DNA of 30,559 nt, from contig QAKW01000046.1 of assembly GCA_003343605.1 (NCBI GenBank), positions 1 to 30,559 of the forward strand. Direction: 5' to 3'. The translations under genes and the position numbers were made by a program. The notes under the pieces are model-generated. The model saw only the letters and a list, made by a program, of their open reading frames with translations. It searched no databases and was not told where the DNA came from. Of the stretch, positions 9,901 to 16,620 are shown one piece after another; position 1 is the first letter of the stretch; every line of letters begins with the position of its first letter. This DNA comes from Clostridiales bacterium (lineage in GTDB: Bacteria; Bacillota; Clostridia; Oscillospirales; QAKW01).

Positions 9901-10704
9901 CAGTATTTCTTTAAAGCGCTTGGGCTGGGCGGATATGAAATTCATGTTTATACGGATATGAAGATGACACTGGAAACAGCGGCGGAGCAGGTGCTGACGC
10001 TGGATTCCGGCATCACCAGACTTTATATCCGGGCCACCAAGGGCGATGATGAAAGAGTGTATACCATTGAAATTTCCTCCCCTAGATTTTATGAATATTC
10101 CGATACGTTAACACCCTGGGCCAAAGAGTATATCGAAGGCCTGAAAGATACCGGTCTTGGCCTGATGAAGGGCGATGAGAACGGTGCGTTTAACGGTGAA
10201 GATTGCCTGAGCCGTTATGAGATGGCAACGTTGCTGGTGCGCCTTGAAGGGGCCAATAAAGAGCTGTTCAAGAATGTTCGCTCTCCCTTCCAGGATACGC
10301 TGGCAGAATGGGCGGCCGATTATGTAAAAGCAGCCTACAGGCTGGGCCTGGTTGGCGGTTATGACGTTACGGATGAAAACGGAAATGTAACCGGCTATCT
10401 CTATAATGGGGATAATGTTGCAACCCGCAGCGAATTTATCCGTGTTTATATGAACGTATACTGCTATATGAATTTCGGCGTGGATGTTGATACATACTAT
10501 GCAAACAACAAAGAGGCCATCGATGAAGCCTTTAATGCGAAAGGCTTTAAAGATGCAGGTGAAGTTGGCGCATGGGCCGTACCCGGCGTTTATACGGCGG
10601 TTGCAGAAGGATTGATTGCAGGAGATGAAAATCAGAAGATCAATCCGGAAGGAAACATCACCAGAAATGAAGTAGCAACGGTCCTCTTCCGTTATCTGGT
10701 ATAA
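6994..10704 (+). CDS. SLH-anchored surface protein with beta-helix and tandem beta-sandwich repeats
   Basis: This is a 1236-residue secreted cell-surface protein. It begins with a Lys-rich, hydrophobic signal peptide (MAKKSTRLLSILLAILMVV, likely cleaved near ATAQ). Residues about 75-520 look like a pectin-lyase-type right-handed beta-helix, with runs such as NYIIDGLVLQGYG, HNVYVQNCVMNN and YNISNNTFYNAD. Residues about 530-1030 hold about five modules of roughly 100 residues, ending in YYLTVNR (621), YDLFVTR (725), WTLIVYR (827), VKVTIYT (917) and YTIEISS (1023), like cadherin-like beta-sandwich domains. Three SLH domains follow at about 1033, 1097 and 1184; these bind secondary cell-wall polymer. 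The start is supported by AAGGGAGG 9 nt upstream. No catalytic residues were identified, so it may be a structural, adhesive or polysaccharide-active protein. The substrate is unknown. Confidence 0.88.
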   Translation: MAKKSTRLLSILLAILMVVSMTSVMATAQYEFNPDTQSNNYYSISYDTLVGGNNQTSRGVYVVNEAWVFEEGKEPATVSFYFRGETVTETYNPARHLASVAAVYIQAAADGIKQPTCILTAGTYSKPISLTNNITLLGANAGINPNIPDPDPTVEWELNPERYLPELGDADSKNETRFWLPGEEDFNASYGGGNSSMNTKLITIEATKSGAKNYIIDGLVLQGYGAVIADTSASGGAHNVYVQNCVMNNGYSYDCEMLRFWNRGAGNTCEKKLYFSNCYITGQKNLCLYSGHASAIRMKGFSYQNCPAGAFYNANTLQWQGFSFELVDSHFWNEDGFEMRSNGYGQMFMLQHTANSQAMAGTNNEPFRYNISNNTFYNADSMSKKANGTYEKNVAFLEISMAGTNEDVIIADNTFINTYPVAAGTAENPIVIRYLTDANGIITHAGTADPKKNADGDYALNSNNLHITGNTFVGAFYQNVPSIGVNNHPDTLVEMEGNLYLDSVDATAGNMIAGTDKVYDKWVWMDTQLTEKSSTLFVNEFQVLTAGISVSNQDMTMNLEPTVYSQELSFNCNDKNSVAIYQSNENFEKGALIEGYTIDTSARTSYYVVSLQSYDKRTTQDYYLTVNRAVNTSSELYGITPTEEMMVEKAETTADVYNYEVNFDNTQFEMTASASEGATVTLKNAKTGAVITETDGKFIIPLSTIASEYHYYMDVSDADGITERYDLFVTRKMSTHAEVLNVTSGEDCAVIEDAANKTWRIEGTATSTNISFGLDISEYASVVLRDTVYGSEITPVRDQYTLERVSAGETRYNATVTAQDGVSVENWTLIVYRPENDACELLGVDNATLENGAYVARISSPMFFVNVTGSASSTYRVYADENGTQLIENPYLILQAATTDVWVQVIAEDGQHKSELVKVTIYTTADLNAAEDGPVYKPMLDNGIIGVTGAEPFTADDTVVAVNLDENTNQYFFKALGLGGYEIHVYTDMKMTLETAAEQVLTLDSGITRLYIRATKGDDERVYTIEISSPRFYEYSDTLTPWAKEYIEGLKDTGLGLMKGDENGAFNGEDCLSRYEMATLLVRLEGANKELFKNVRSPFQDTLAEWAADYVKAAYRLGLVGGYDVTDENGNVTGYLYNGDNVATRSEFIRVYMNVYCYMNFGVDVDTYYANNKEAIDEAFNAKGFKDAGEVGAWAVPGVYTAVAEGLIAGDENQKINPEGNITRNEVATVLFRYLV

Positions 10705-10720
10705 AGAAAGGCTCAACAGG

Positions 10721-10755
10721 AAGCGCCCCGCACAATATGTGCGGGGCGCTTTTAT
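10721..10755 (+). terminator. Rho-independent terminator after the SLH gene
   Basis: A perfect 14-bp stem (10721-10734 with 10738-10751, core GCGCCCCGCAC) closes over a 3-nt loop and is followed by TTTTAT. It lies 17 nt after the SLH stop and 21 nt from the stop of the convergent symporter gene. On the minus strand the T-run is poor, so it mainly serves the plus strand. Confidence 0.85.
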
Positions 10756-10771
10756 CAATATCGAGCTGCCT

Positions 10772-12178
10772 TTAAGCAGAGCGGCGGGATTGCCCCGGAG
10801 AAGAAAAATAAGCTTTTGTTCCGGCAAAAACCTGCTGGCCCATCCCGATCAAACCAATCAGATTCGGAATCGCCATCATGCCGCAGAAAATATCCGCAAG
10901 ATTCCAGGCTGCAGAAGAAGAGAGGAAAGAGCCGGCCATCAGAATCAGCAGAAAGATCCGCCGAAACCAGCGGATCGCGCCCTTTTTATTCGGGAAAAGA
11001 TACTTTAGGCTTTGTTCTCCATAATAACTCCATCCAATAATAGAGGAAAACCCGAAAAAAATCAGGCAGGCCATATATAAAAAGGATAAAAACGAAGACG
11101 GAAGAGGAAGTGTTTTTAATGCATAGAGCGTGATATTGGCACCGGTCAGCGCAGGATTTTGCCAGGCGTCGGTCAGGATTACCGCGTAGCCGGTTAAGGT
11201 GCACATCACAACAGTATCAACAAACGGCCCCAGCATGGAAATCAAACCCTGACGAACCGGGCTGTCTGTGCGGGCAGCCGCCGCTGCAATGGGATCGGAA
11301 CCCATGCCCGCTTCGTTGGAAAAGATGCCGCGGCCAAGCCCGTAGCGCATGGCTTTTTGAAAGGTAATGCCGGTTGCAGCACCCAGCGCCGCTTTTGGCG
11401 CAAAGGCGCTTTTGATAATAAGCAGAAAGGCAGCGGGCAGTTTATCCAGATGCAGGAAGATCAGCCAGAGTGTCAGCAATGTATAAAGCGCCGCCATGAA
11501 GGGAACCAGAATTGTGGAAACCGAAGAGATCCGGCGGATCCCACCGGCCAAAACTAGCCCAACCAAAAGCGTGGTAAGAAAACCGGCAATGACCACCGGC
11601 CAGGTGATGCAGGTATCGCCGCTTTGAAAGGCAACCATTTGCCTGGATGGATCAAAAAAATCTTCTGCGGCGGCTACAATGCCATTGATTTGAGAGGTGG
11701 TGCCCATGCTGATGAGGCAGGTAACAACACAGGAGGCCGCAAAGATCCGGGCAAGGAAGGGTTTTTTCATGCCCTGCTCCAAATAAAGGAAGGGGCCGCC
11801 CAGATAATGCCCATCGCGGCCGCGCCTGCGGTATTGAACCGCCAGATAGCCTTCTGCATATTTGGTAGCCATCCCAAAAAATGCGGAAAGCTGCATCCAG
11901 AGCAGCGCACCGGGGCCACCGGCAACAATTGCAGTGGCAACGCCGATGATATTGCCGGTACCAAGCGTTGCGGCAAGGGAGGTACACAGCGCTGCCAGGC
12001 CGGAGACCTCCCCTTCGGTACCGGGCTGTTTTTCAACCGCATAGTGAAACGCGCGGCGCAGGCGGGTGAGCGGCAGCCAGCGGGTGCCGATGGTCAGATA
12101 GATCCCGGTGCCTAAAATTAAAGCCAGCATGCCCGGCCCCCACATCAGATCTGCCAGCCGATCAAGAATCAAATTCAT
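10772..12178 (-). CDS. Sodium:alanine/glycine symporter, AGCS family
   Basis: This is a 468-residue inner-membrane transporter of the alanine-or-glycine:cation symporter family, which takes up small neutral amino acids with Na+ or H+. The family sequence signature SNEAGMGSDPIAAAAARTD is present, as are TSLAATLGTGNIIGVATAI near residue 70 and about ten hydrophobic helices. The length is normal for the family (about 450-490). The ATG at 12178 is preceded by AAAGGAA. It lies downstream of the SDR gene on the same strand but beyond that gene's terminator, and no clear promoter of its own is visible in the 80-nt gap. The exact substrate cannot be read from the sequence. Confidence 0.93.
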   Translation of the reverse strand: MNLILDRLADLMWGPGMLALILGTGIYLTIGTRWLPLTRLRRAFHYAVEKQPGTEGEVSGLAALCTSLAATLGTGNIIGVATAIVAGGPGALLWMQLSAFFGMATKYAEGYLAVQYRRRGRDGHYLGGPFLYLEQGMKKPFLARIFAASCVVTCLISMGTTSQINGIVAAAEDFFDPSRQMVAFQSGDTCITWPVVIAGFLTTLLVGLVLAGGIRRISSVSTILVPFMAALYTLLTLWLIFLHLDKLPAAFLLIIKSAFAPKAALGAATGITFQKAMRYGLGRGIFSNEAGMGSDPIAAAAARTDSPVRQGLISMLGPFVDTVVMCTLTGYAVILTDAWQNPALTGANITLYALKTLPLPSSFLSFLYMACLIFFGFSSIIGWSYYGEQSLKYLFPNKKGAIRWFRRIFLLILMAGSFLSSSAAWNLADIFCGMMAIPNLIGLIGMGQQVFAGTKAYFSSPGQSRRSA

Positions 12179-12204
12179 GCGTCTAAAAATTCCTTTCCGT
12201 TATA

Positions 12205-12240
12205 AAAAGGCCGCACATTCTGTATTTGGAATGTACGGCC
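12205..12240 (-). terminator. Terminator after the SDR gene
   Basis: GGCCGCACATTC (12209-12220) pairs with GAATGTACGGCC (12229-12240), 12 bp with one mismatch. Read on the minus strand the stem is followed by TTTTTAT. It lies 20 nt after the SDR stop and 27 nt before the symporter start, so the symporter needs read-through or a cryptic promoter. Confidence 0.75.
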
Positions 12241-12259
12241 TGCTATTTCATTTTAAACG

Positions 12260-12979
12260 TTAGAGGTACATCCCGCCGTTTGGCGCGAGCACCTGCCCGG
12301 TAACCTGCTCCTGTTCGCAAAGGAATAAAATGCAGCGTGCAACATCAAGGCCGGTGCAAAGCTTTCCGGTGGGGATCGCTTCCAGCAGCGCAGTGCGGTC
12401 GAGCCCTTCCAGCATCCTGCTTTCCACACACCCCGGCGCCACACAGTTTACCGTGACGCCGGACGGCGCCACTTCTTTTGCCAGGGCCTTTGTGAATCCG
12501 ATCAGCCCGGCTTTGGCGGCGGAATATGCAACCTCGCAGGAGCCGCCTGTCTGCCCCCAAACAGAGGAAACATTTACAATCGCGCCCTGATGGCGGCGCA
12601 GCATCGCCGGAAGAAACAAGCGGGTTAACGCCATATGCGCCAGCAGATTTTCTTCCAAAACGCGGGAGAGAGAAGCGGTTGTTTCCTGCGTATATTCGGC
12701 ATAATGCGCCACGCCGAAATTATTGACCAGTACATCCACAGCGCCCAAATGGGCCATGCTTTTTTCCAATAATGCCGCGCGGTCCTGTTCCTGTGTGAGA
12801 TCTCCCTGAAACGCAAAAACATGGCCGCCCAGCGCAGCCAGATCCGCGCATAAATTTTTTGCCGCAGTTTCATTTTGATGATAACCAAAGGCAACGCTGA
12901 AACCCGCGCGAACAGCCAGATAGGCGGTCATGCTGCCGATCGCACCGGTGCCGCCGGTAATCAGGATTGTTTTCATCAT
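12260..12979 (-). CDS. Short-chain dehydrogenase/reductase, FabG-like
   Basis: This 239-residue protein is a classical NAD(P)-dependent oxidoreductase of the SDR family, closest in look to 3-oxoacyl-ACP reductase. The cofactor loop TGGTGAIG spans residues 8-15, the NNFG motif (normally NNAG) lies at 86-89, N111 is present, and the catalytic Ser-Tyr-Lys set is VSS at 137-139 with Y152 and K156 in AYSAAK. The ATG at 12979 is preferred because GGGA lies about 8 nt upstream; a GTG two codons earlier would overlap the ribosome site. It has its own promoter, divergent from recG. It is not in a fatty-acid operon, so a role outside lipid synthesis is possible. The substrate is unknown. Confidence 0.88.
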   Translation of the reverse strand: MMKTILITGGTGAIGSMTAYLAVRAGFSVAFGYHQNETAAKNLCADLAALGGHVFAFQGDLTQEQDRAALLEKSMAHLGAVDVLVNNFGVAHYAEYTQETTASLSRVLEENLLAHMALTRLFLPAMLRRHQGAIVNVSSVWGQTGGSCEVAYSAAKAGLIGFTKALAKEVAPSGVTVNCVAPGCVESRMLEGLDRTALLEAIPTGKLCTGLDVARCILFLCEQEQVTGQVLAPNGGMYL

Positions 12980-12999
12980 TTTCACTTCCCTTTTAGTTT

Positions 13000-13028
13000 A
13001 TTCTACTGTATTTTTATTTAGAAGACAA
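13000..13028 (-). promoter_or_regulatory. Sigma-A type promoter for the SDR gene
   Basis: On the minus strand, TTGTCT (13028-13023), a 17-nt spacer and TAGAAT (13005-13000) match sigma-A hexamers at ideal spacing. It ends 21 nt before the SDR start. Its -35 is only 7 nt from the -35 of the recG promoter on the other strand. Confidence 0.6.
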
Positions 13029-13035
13029 GATTTAA

Positions 13036-13064
13036 TTGAAAAACAGGGAAAAATCATGTATATT
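13036..13064 (+). promoter_or_regulatory. Sigma-A type promoter for recG
   Basis: TTGAAA (13036-13041), a 17-nt spacer and TATATT (13059-13064) fit a sigma-A promoter. The predicted start near 13071 lies downstream of an in-frame ATG at 13036. That excludes the longer RecG reading frame and supports the ATG at 13093. Confidence 0.65.
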
Positions 13065-13092
13065 AAAAATAAAGGAAGGGAGGCCAACGCGA

Positions 13093-15123
13093 ATGCAGAC
13101 CCCACTCTCAGCAATAAACGGCATTGGGCCGCAGCGGCAGGCACTTTTGCTTAAATTGGGCGTTCAAACGGTAGAAGATCTGCTTCAGCTTTATCCGCAT
13201 CGGTATGAAGACCGGTCGCAGGTGCTCCCGGTGGAAGCCTTGAGCCGGCATTTGGGCGAAAAGGTCAGTATTTTGGCTACCGTGCTTTCGGAACCGGCCG
13301 AACGCCGGATTTACGGCGGCAGGCTGCTAACTGAAGTAACCGTGGGAGACGACAGCGGATGCCTGACCCTTACGTATTTCAATAATCCTTATATCAAGGC
13401 AAAGCTGCGGCCCGGCAAAACTTTTAATTTTTACGGCCCGCTGGATCGCAGGCTGCTCCTTCATATGACCGCCCCGCAGGCCGAGCAGATGCGGGCGGGG
13501 CAGAAGCCCGGCATTCTGCCGGTTTATCCGCTAACCGGCGGGCTCAGCCAAGCGCTTCTGCGCGGCTGGGTGCGGCAGGCGTTTGAACTGGCCGGGAGAA
13601 AGCAGGTGGATCCGCTGCCGGAGGGGCTTCGGCAAAAGTATGCGCTGATGGAACGGGGAGCCGCATTACAGGCGGTTCATTTCCCAAAGGATCAGCAGGC
13701 GCTTCAGCAGGGCCGCCGACGGCTGATTTTTGAAGAGCTGCTTTTTTTCCAATTGGGGCTGGGCCTTTATTCCCGGCGGCAAAAGGAGCGCAACGCATAT
13801 CCGGTTTTCACCATCGACGGTGCATTTCGCCATCTGCAGCCGTTTGAACCAACGCCCTCGCAACGGAAAGCCGTTAAAGAAATCCAGGCCGATATGCGCG
13901 GCAGCTATGCGATGAACCGGCTGCTGCAGGGAGATGTTGGAAGCGGCAAAACCTATGTGGCGGGCGAAGCGGCCTACAGCGCGCTTTCCAGCGGGTATCA
14001 GGCGGCCATTATGGCGCCCACGGAGATCCTTGCCCGGCAGCACGCCGCATATTTTCGCCCGCTTTTTGAAAAACTGGGATATACAACCGGTCTTTTGGTT
14101 GGATCAATGAAGCCAAAAGAAAAGAGCGCGGTTTATACCGCGCTGGCCGATGGCGGGATCCGGCTGGTGATCGGAACACATGCCCTGCTGCAAAAGGAAG
14201 TGCGTTTTCAAAATTTAGGGCTGGTAATTGCGGATGAGCAGCATCGGTTTGGGGTGCGCCAACGGGCGGCGCTGGCCGCAAAGGGTGAAAAACCGCATAT
14301 TCTGGTGATGTCGGCCACGCCGATTCCAAGAACAATGGCGCTGATGGTATGGGGTGATCTGGATCTTTCCGTTTTGGAGGGCCGGCCTGCGGGCAGAAAA
14401 GAGATCCGCACCTATCTGGTAGATTCCTCATACAGAGCAAGACTTTCTGCTTTTATGGAGCGGCAGATGAAGGAGGGCGGCCAGATCTATATCGTATGCC
14501 CGTTGGTAGAAGAAAACGAAGCCGTAGAATTAAAGAGCGTGGAAGCACTGTTGAAAGAGCTTCAGGCACAATATGGGGATGCGGTTGATATGATTCATGG
14601 TAAAATGAACGCCTCCTTAAAAGAAACGGCAATGAGCCGGTTTGTGGCGGGGCGCGTAAAAATTTTAATCTCTACAACCGTAATTGAAGTGGGAATCAAT
14701 GTTCCGAACGCAACGCTGATGATTTTGCAGAATGCGGAACGGTTCGGCCTTTCTCAGCTGCATCAGCTGCGCGGCCGGGTTGGCCGCGGTGAAAAGCAAT
14801 CGTTTTGCGTTTTAATCAGCGACAGTAAAAATGAAAAAACACTGGAACGGCTGCAGTATTTCTGCGCCACGACCGATGGTTTTGCGATTGCGCAAAAAGA
14901 TCTGGAGCTGCGCGGACCGGGTGATTTTTTCGGAGATCTGCAGCACGGGCTGCCGCAGATGCGCATTGCAAACTGTGCAACAGATCTGGAACTGCTGACA
15001 GTTTCTGCGCAGTGTGCCCGGCGAATCATGCAGGATGATCCGCTGCTGGAAAAAGACGCCAACAGAAGAATGCGGGAACAGGTGGAGTGCCTTTTCGATC
15101 AAAACGGCACAGCGTTCAATTGA
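13093..15123 (+). CDS. recG: ATP-dependent DNA helicase RecG
   Basis: RecG is a superfamily 2 helicase that remodels stalled replication forks and branch-migrates Holliday junctions. From the ATG at 13093 it has 676 residues, the family norm. That ATG lies 9 nt after GGGAGG, and the protein opens MQTPLSAINGIGPQRQALLLKLG, as expected for RecG. The N-terminal wedge/OB domain (about 50-160) is followed by Walker A GDVGSGKT near residue 280, the DEQH box in VIADEQHRFGVRQR near 381, motif III SATPIPRTMALM, and motif VI QLHQLRGRVGRGEKQSFC. The downstream spore-protein gene starts 72 nt later with no clear terminator between. Confidence 0.97.
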   Translation: MQTPLSAINGIGPQRQALLLKLGVQTVEDLLQLYPHRYEDRSQVLPVEALSRHLGEKVSILATVLSEPAERRIYGGRLLTEVTVGDDSGCLTLTYFNNPYIKAKLRPGKTFNFYGPLDRRLLLHMTAPQAEQMRAGQKPGILPVYPLTGGLSQALLRGWVRQAFELAGRKQVDPLPEGLRQKYALMERGAALQAVHFPKDQQALQQGRRRLIFEELLFFQLGLGLYSRRQKERNAYPVFTIDGAFRHLQPFEPTPSQRKAVKEIQADMRGSYAMNRLLQGDVGSGKTYVAGEAAYSALSSGYQAAIMAPTEILARQHAAYFRPLFEKLGYTTGLLVGSMKPKEKSAVYTALADGGIRLVIGTHALLQKEVRFQNLGLVIADEQHRFGVRQRAALAAKGEKPHILVMSATPIPRTMALMVWGDLDLSVLEGRPAGRKEIRTYLVDSSYRARLSAFMERQMKEGGQIYIVCPLVEENEAVELKSVEALLKELQAQYGDAVDMIHGKMNASLKETAMSRFVAGRVKILISTTVIEVGINVPNATLMILQNAERFGLSQLHQLRGRVGRGEKQSFCVLISDSKNEKTLERLQYFCATTDGFAIAQKDLELRGPGDFFGDLQHGLPQMRIANCATDLELLTVSAQCARRIMQDDPLLEKDANRRMREQVECLFDQNGTAFN

Positions 15124-15160
15124 CAAATTTTACATGAATTTTTCATTTTATTTCGCCTAA

Positions 15161-15167
15161 AATACTA
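15161..15167 (+). promoter_or_regulatory. Possible forespore sigma -10 upstream of the spore-protein gene
   Basis: AATACTA differs by one base from CATACTA, the -10 of sigma-F/G promoters, and lies 28 nt before the start codon at 15196. A TGAATT at 15135-15140 resembles the -35 (TGAATA), but the 20-nt spacing is longer than normal. Forespore control is expected for this gene family; the exact promoter is uncertain. Confidence 0.35.
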
Positions 15168-15195
15168 TTGTAAACCTTAAAAGGAGGTGAAAAAA

Positions 15196-15378
15196 ATGGA
15201 CAATTCTACGAAGAGCAACGCCAAAGCTGGTCTGGATAAGATGAAGTTTGAGGTCGCCCGTGAAATCGGTGTGGATCTGAAGCAGGGCTACAATGGTGAT
15301 TTGACTTCCGCTCAGGCTGGTCACATTGGTGGTCAGATGACCAAGAAATTGGTTGAGAAGGCTGAGCAGAGCCTGTAA
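15196..15378 (+). CDS. Alpha/beta-type small acid-soluble spore protein (SASP)
   Basis: This 60-residue protein is a forespore DNA-binding protein that coats and protects spore DNA and is degraded at germination. LDKMKFEVAREIGVDL contains the expected GPR-protease cleavage region (FE|VA), and GYNGDLTSAQAGHIGGQMTK is the second SASP signature. The ATG at 15196 is preceded by AAAAGGAGGTG; an in-frame GTG overlaps that site and is rejected. The gene uses many GGT, GCT and GTC codons, unlike its GGC/GCG-rich neighbours, which suits very high expression. It shows that the host makes endospores. It is followed at once by a terminator. Confidence 0.95.
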   Translation: MDNSTKSNAKAGLDKMKFEVAREIGVDLKQGYNGDLTSAQAGHIGGQMTKKLVEKAEQSL

Positions 15379-15391
15379 AGCATATAAAAAG

Positions 15392-15417
15392 CGGGTGCTT
15401 AAAGCACCCGTTTTTTT
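15392..15417. terminator. Bidirectional terminator between the SASP and a membrane protein gene
   Basis: CGGGTGCT (15392-15399) and AGCACCCG (15403-15410) form an 8-bp stem with a 3-nt loop, followed on the plus strand by seven T. On the minus strand the stem is followed by CTTTTTATA. It serves both convergent genes. Confidence 0.88.
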
Positions 15418-15940
15418 ATTCCGCCAGCTGGACAACAAAGAAAAGATAATCACCAATACCCAGCCGCTCCAGCAGCAAAATCATGCAGAAGGGAAGGATC
15501 ACCAGCACAGGAATATAGATCCACCAGTAAAATTTCTGCGGTTTTACATGGGCTTTATAAGCAAGCTGCTCTTCGATGGAAAGATCCGCAAAAGCCTCGC
15601 CCCGGATTTTGCGGATGGCGGGAAAGAGACCCCAGCAGCCCTCCAGCTCTTCTTCATGCGCCGTTTTCAGCTCTCCCCGGATAATCACCCAGAAAATCAG
15701 CGAAAGCGCCAAACTGGCCGGAATGGCCCAATACCAGTAAATCAGTGCGTAGATACAGATATTCAGGCAAAACGGCCAGACCGTATTCCCGATGATGGCC
15801 AGGGTTCCCCGGCGCATGGAAAGATTGTGGCGTTTGAAAAAAAACTCAAAGATGCTGTAGCAGATCAGCAGAGCCATCGCGCCAAAAATAATGTAACCGG
15901 CGCATACGCCGTCCATCCAGGGTAGAATTGTATATTTCAT
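15416..15940 (-). CDS. Unknown four-helix membrane protein
   Basis: I do not recognise this 174-residue protein. It shows about four hydrophobic segments: near the N-terminus (YIIFGAMALLICYSIFEFFF), two in the middle (IYALIYWYWAIPASLALSL continuing to IFWVII), and one close to the end (WWIYIPVLVILPFCMILLL). A charged cytoplasmic-looking loop between them contains HEEELEGCWGLFPAIRKIRGEAF. The ATG at 15940 is preferred over a TTG five codons earlier because TTGGAG sits 9 nt upstream of it. It has its own strong promoter and stands alone between convergent and divergent neighbours. No function can be given. Confidence 0.7.
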   Translation of the reverse strand: MKYTILPWMDGVCAGYIIFGAMALLICYSIFEFFFKRHNLSMRRGTLAIIGNTVWPFCLNICIYALIYWYWAIPASLALSLIFWVIIRGELKTAHEEELEGCWGLFPAIRKIRGEAFADLSIEEQLAYKAHVKPQKFYWWIYIPVLVILPFCMILLLERLGIGDYLFFVVQLAE

Positions 15941-15971
15941 AATATCAGGCTCCAAATGTCATAATAAATTT

Positions 15972-16000
15972 ATTATAACAGGCCGCCGCGGCAAAAGCAA
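15972..16000 (-). promoter_or_regulatory. Promoter for the 15416-15940 membrane protein gene
   Basis: On the minus strand, TTGCTT (16000-15995), 17 nt and TATAAT (15977-15972) are aligned, and the -10 is extended by TGT. It lies about 32 nt before the start codon. Confidence 0.65.
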
Positions 16001-16041
16001 CTATTCGCAGTTTATTTACAAACATTTAACGGTTTGCCGCC

Positions 16042-16070
16042 TTGAAAAGAGCACATTGAAATGTTAAAAT
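16042..16070 (+). promoter_or_regulatory. Promoter for the TM2 protein gene
   Basis: TTGAAA (16042-16047), a 17-nt spacer and TAAAAT (16065-16070), with a TG two bases upstream of the -10, form a good sigma-A promoter. The start codon at 16103 follows after a 25-nt leader with AAGGAG. Confidence 0.65.
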
Positions 16071-16102
16071 AATAAAAAGATCGTTTATAAGGAGATGGGT
16101 TT

Positions 16103-16567
16103 ATGAGCTACTGCAGAAATTGCGGCCAGCCGCTGGGAGACGATGCAAATGGATGCGCCGCCTGCGGCTGCCCACGCGGCATGGGAATCGGATATTGTGA
16201 AAAATGCGGAGAGAAGCTGATTCCGGGAACGATGTACTGTGCGCGGTGCGGCGCACCTGCCGGCGTTCCGGAGCAGCCGATGGCCGCCCGGCCGCATAAA
16301 ACACGTTCCCGCTACGCGGCCGCCGCGTTCGGGATTGTGATGGGTGCGTTTGGTGTGCACAGCTTTTATCTGGGCAACCCCGGCAAAGGGATTGGGCAGA
16401 TTGCGATCACCATTGCGGCCTATGGCCTGGTTGCGGCAGGATTACTTCCGGGATTCGCCGGATGCCTGCTATCCGGGCTCTGGGGATTTATTGAGGGCGT
16501 TGAAATTCTGGTCGGTGATATTAAGACCGATGCGTTTGGTTCGCCGCTCAGGCAGTGGAATGAATAG
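16103..16567 (+). CDS. Double zinc-ribbon TM2-domain membrane protein
   Basis: This 154-residue protein has two N-terminal zinc ribbons, with cysteines C4/C7/C18/C21 and C32/C35/C46/C49. A basic linker (RPHKTRSR) leads to a TM2 domain: a helix with GAFGVHSFYLGNPGKGIGQI (about 81-100), a turn, and a second helix ending GLWGFIEGVEILVGDI. TM2 domains are small two-helix membrane units of unclear function, often fused to zinc ribbons. The start is set by AAGGAGATGG upstream. It is a single-gene unit with its own promoter and a strong terminator. The domain call is firm; the role is unknown. Confidence 0.88.
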   Translation: MSYCRNCGQPLGDDANGCAACGCPRGMGIGYCEKCGEKLIPGTMYCARCGAPAGVPEQPMAARPHKTRSRYAAAAFGIVMGAFGVHSFYLGNPGKGIGQIAITIAAYGLVAAGLLPGFAGCLLSGLWGFIEGVEILVGDIKTDAFGSPLRQWNE

Positions 16568-16584
16568 AAAGCATAATGCATCTA

Positions 16585-16620
16585 AAAAACAGCGCGGGCA
16601 ATATTGCCCGCGCTGTTTTT
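16585..16620. terminator. Bidirectional terminator between the TM2 gene and the sugar operon
   Basis: AAAAACAGCGCGGGCAAT (16585-16602) is followed by its exact reverse complement (16603-16620). The GC core is flanked by A and T tracts on either side, so it can end transcripts in both directions. The right arm overlaps the stop codon of the last sugar-operon gene at 16619. Confidence 0.9.
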
